Source: an uncultured Erysipelotrichaceae bacterium | GTDB taxonomy: Bacteria > Bacillota_I > Bacilli_A > Erysipelotrichales > Erysipelotrichaceae | Direction of reading: 5' to 3' | Assembly: GCA_900314345.1 (NCBI GenBank) | Contig: OMUX01000214.1 | Span: 1-6,672, forward strand | Length of the DNA stretch: 6,672 nt | Shown: in pieces, positions 6,133 to 6,672 of the stretch | Layout: each line of letters opens with the position of its first letter | Numbering within the stretch: position 1 is the first letter of the stretch | Notes under the pieces: generated by a model | Told to the model about the DNA's origin: nothing | Database searches by the model: none | Seen by the model: the letters and a program-made list of their open reading frames with translations, nothing else | Position numbers and translations under genes: made by a program

Positions 6133-6266
6133 AGCGCCTGGACTGCAATGACATGCAGTTGACGAGGACCCGGTATTGATCGAAAGATTCGGCGGATGAC
6201 CGGGAGGCTTGGTACGGCCTGAACAATGGGAAAAACCAGTTCGTGAGAGCTGAACAGATCCATTCG
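6133..6266 (+). ncRNA. glmS ribozyme: glmS ribozyme (glucosamine-6-phosphate-activated self-cleaving RNA)
   Basis: The leader of glmS contains the hallmarks of this class. The cleavage context A|GCGCC puts self-scission between 6133 and 6134. P1 is formed by GACTGCA (6141-6147) and TGCAGTT (6154-6160), directly followed by the conserved GACGAGG (6161-6167). CCCGGT (6169-6174) and ACCGGG (6199-6204) form a stem around ATCGAAAGATTCGGCGGATG, matching the active-site core of the Bacillus subtilis element. P3 is AATGG/CCATT (6225-6229 with 6260-6264), and P4 is CAGTTC-GTGA-GAGCTG (6237-6252) with the usual GNRA loop between AAACC and AACAGA. Glucosamine-6-phosphate acts as cofactor for cleavage; in Bacillus the new 5'-OH end leads to mRNA decay, which gives product feedback on GlmS. 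The 3' border is approximate. Confidence 0.96.
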
Positions 6267-6267
6267 G

Positions 6268-6309
6268 TATCCTCCATGATTGATTTTCATCACACAGTCA
6301 AGGAGGATA
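6268..6309 (+). promoter_or_regulatory. Possible Shine-Dalgarno-sequestering hairpin before glmS
   Basis: TATCCTCC (6268-6275) is the perfect complement of GGAGGATA (6302-6309), which contains the glmS ribosome binding site. Two further G-U pairs are possible outside it. The loop is 26 bases. The 5' arm begins three bases after the last strand of the ribozyme P3 stem. If it forms, it would limit ribosome access to glmS. The complementarity is plain in the sequence; a regulatory role is inferred. Confidence 0.5.
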
Positions 6310-6317
6310 TTTTAATC

Positions 6318-6672
6318 ATGTGTGGAATTACCGGTTTTACAGGCAAGGAACGTGCTTTGCCGTTTTTGCTGCAGGGTCTGAGCAAGCTGGAGTACCGTGG
6401 CTATGACAGTGCCGGCGTGACGCTTGTGGCAGACAGTCTGAAGACATGGAAGACCAAGGGACGTCTTAGTGAGCTTGAGGCGATCATGGAAAAGCAGGTC
6501 TGCCCGCAGACCTGCGGCATCGGTCATACCAGATGGGCAACCCATGGTGTGCCGAGCAACCTGAATGCGCATCCCCATACCAATGAGGATGATACGATTT
6601 CCATCGTTCACAACGGCATCATTGAAAACTATTCCGATCTGAAGAAGGAACTGGAATCCTATGGCGATACCT
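6318..6672 (+). CDS. glmS: Glutamine--fructose-6-phosphate aminotransferase (isomerising), N-terminal 118 residues, 3' end outside window
   Basis: GlmS makes glucosamine-6-phosphate from fructose-6-phosphate and glutamine, the first step toward UDP-GlcNAc for peptidoglycan. The visible part is the class II glutamine amidotransferase (Ntn hydrolase) domain. It starts MCGITGFTG, where Cys2 becomes the N-terminal nucleophile once Met is removed, followed by LEYRGYDSAG (24-33), GIGHTRWATHG (67-77), the conserved NAHPH (83-87) and HNGIIENY (98-105) with the oxyanion-hole Asn99-Gly100. The two SIS domains of the roughly 600-residue enzyme lie beyond the window. ATG 6318 is fixed by the Met-Cys requirement and by AAGGAGG at 6300-6306. 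An in-frame ATG at 6276 would add 14 residues and block the nucleophile. The ribozyme directly upstream confirms the identity. Confidence 0.98.
   Translation, partial: MCGITGFTGKERALPFLLQGLSKLEYRGYDSAGVTLVADSLKTWKTKGRLSELEAIMEKQVCPQTCGIGHTRWATHGVPSNLNAHPHTNEDDTISIVHNGIIENYSDLKKELESYGDT

Noticed and set aside
6276..6317. Upstream in-frame ATG that would extend GlmS by 14 residues.
   Set aside because: GlmS needs Cys directly after the initiator Met as N-terminal nucleophile, and the strong ribosome binding site lies downstream of this ATG.

Overview
The window looks like chromosomal DNA of a moderate-GC member of the Bacillota (Firmicutes), possibly Erysipelotrichia or a related gut lineage. 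The grounds are AGGAGG-type ribosome binding sites, sigma-A-like promoters, a glmS ribozyme in front of glmS, a DUF234-type ATPase gene and an Fe-S/FAD oxidoreductase of the kind common in anaerobes. The class-level placement is an inference of low to moderate confidence.

Left part, minus strand: positions 1-498 carry the first 166 codons of an archaeal-type (DUF234-associated) AAA+ ATPase whose 3' end lies outside the window. Its upstream region holds a duplicated 11-bp motif overlapping a possible -10 box. Next comes a strong terminator (619-648) that ends a large gene (660-3458) for a 932-residue FAD/NAD(P)-dependent iron-sulfur oxidoreductase built around a GltD-like core. This gene has an extended -10 promoter, a hairpin at the start of its leader, and two palindromic TGGTnTGACCA motifs upstream that resemble operators of the GntR/FadR subfamily. 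A minus-strand tRNA-Thr(CGT) gene with encoded CCA follows, with its own promoter and terminator.

Right part, plus strand: pgi (glucose-6-phosphate isomerase, 3878-5458) is transcribed divergently from the tRNA gene and ends in a terminator. Between pgi and glmS lie two gene remnants placed head to tail: a piece resembling the N-terminal part of SWIM zinc-finger proteins (5552-5803), and the C-terminal two-thirds of a VOC/glyoxalase-fold protein (5805-6054) with a frameshift in a G5 run. A consensus-like promoter (6074-6102) then drives a leader holding a well-conserved glmS ribozyme (about 6133-6266), a possible Shine-Dalgarno-sequestering hairpin (6268-6309), and the start of glmS (6318 to the window edge).

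Functionally, Pgi makes fructose-6-phosphate and GlmS uses it to make glucosamine-6-phosphate for the cell wall, so the right half sits at the branch between glycolysis and amino-sugar synthesis. The glmS ribozyme gives product feedback at that branch. I see no wholly new multi-gene system. The most interesting points are regulatory (paired operator-like palindromes, repeats at the ATPase promoter, a second layer of control after the glmS ribozyme) and the large multi-cluster oxidoreductase.
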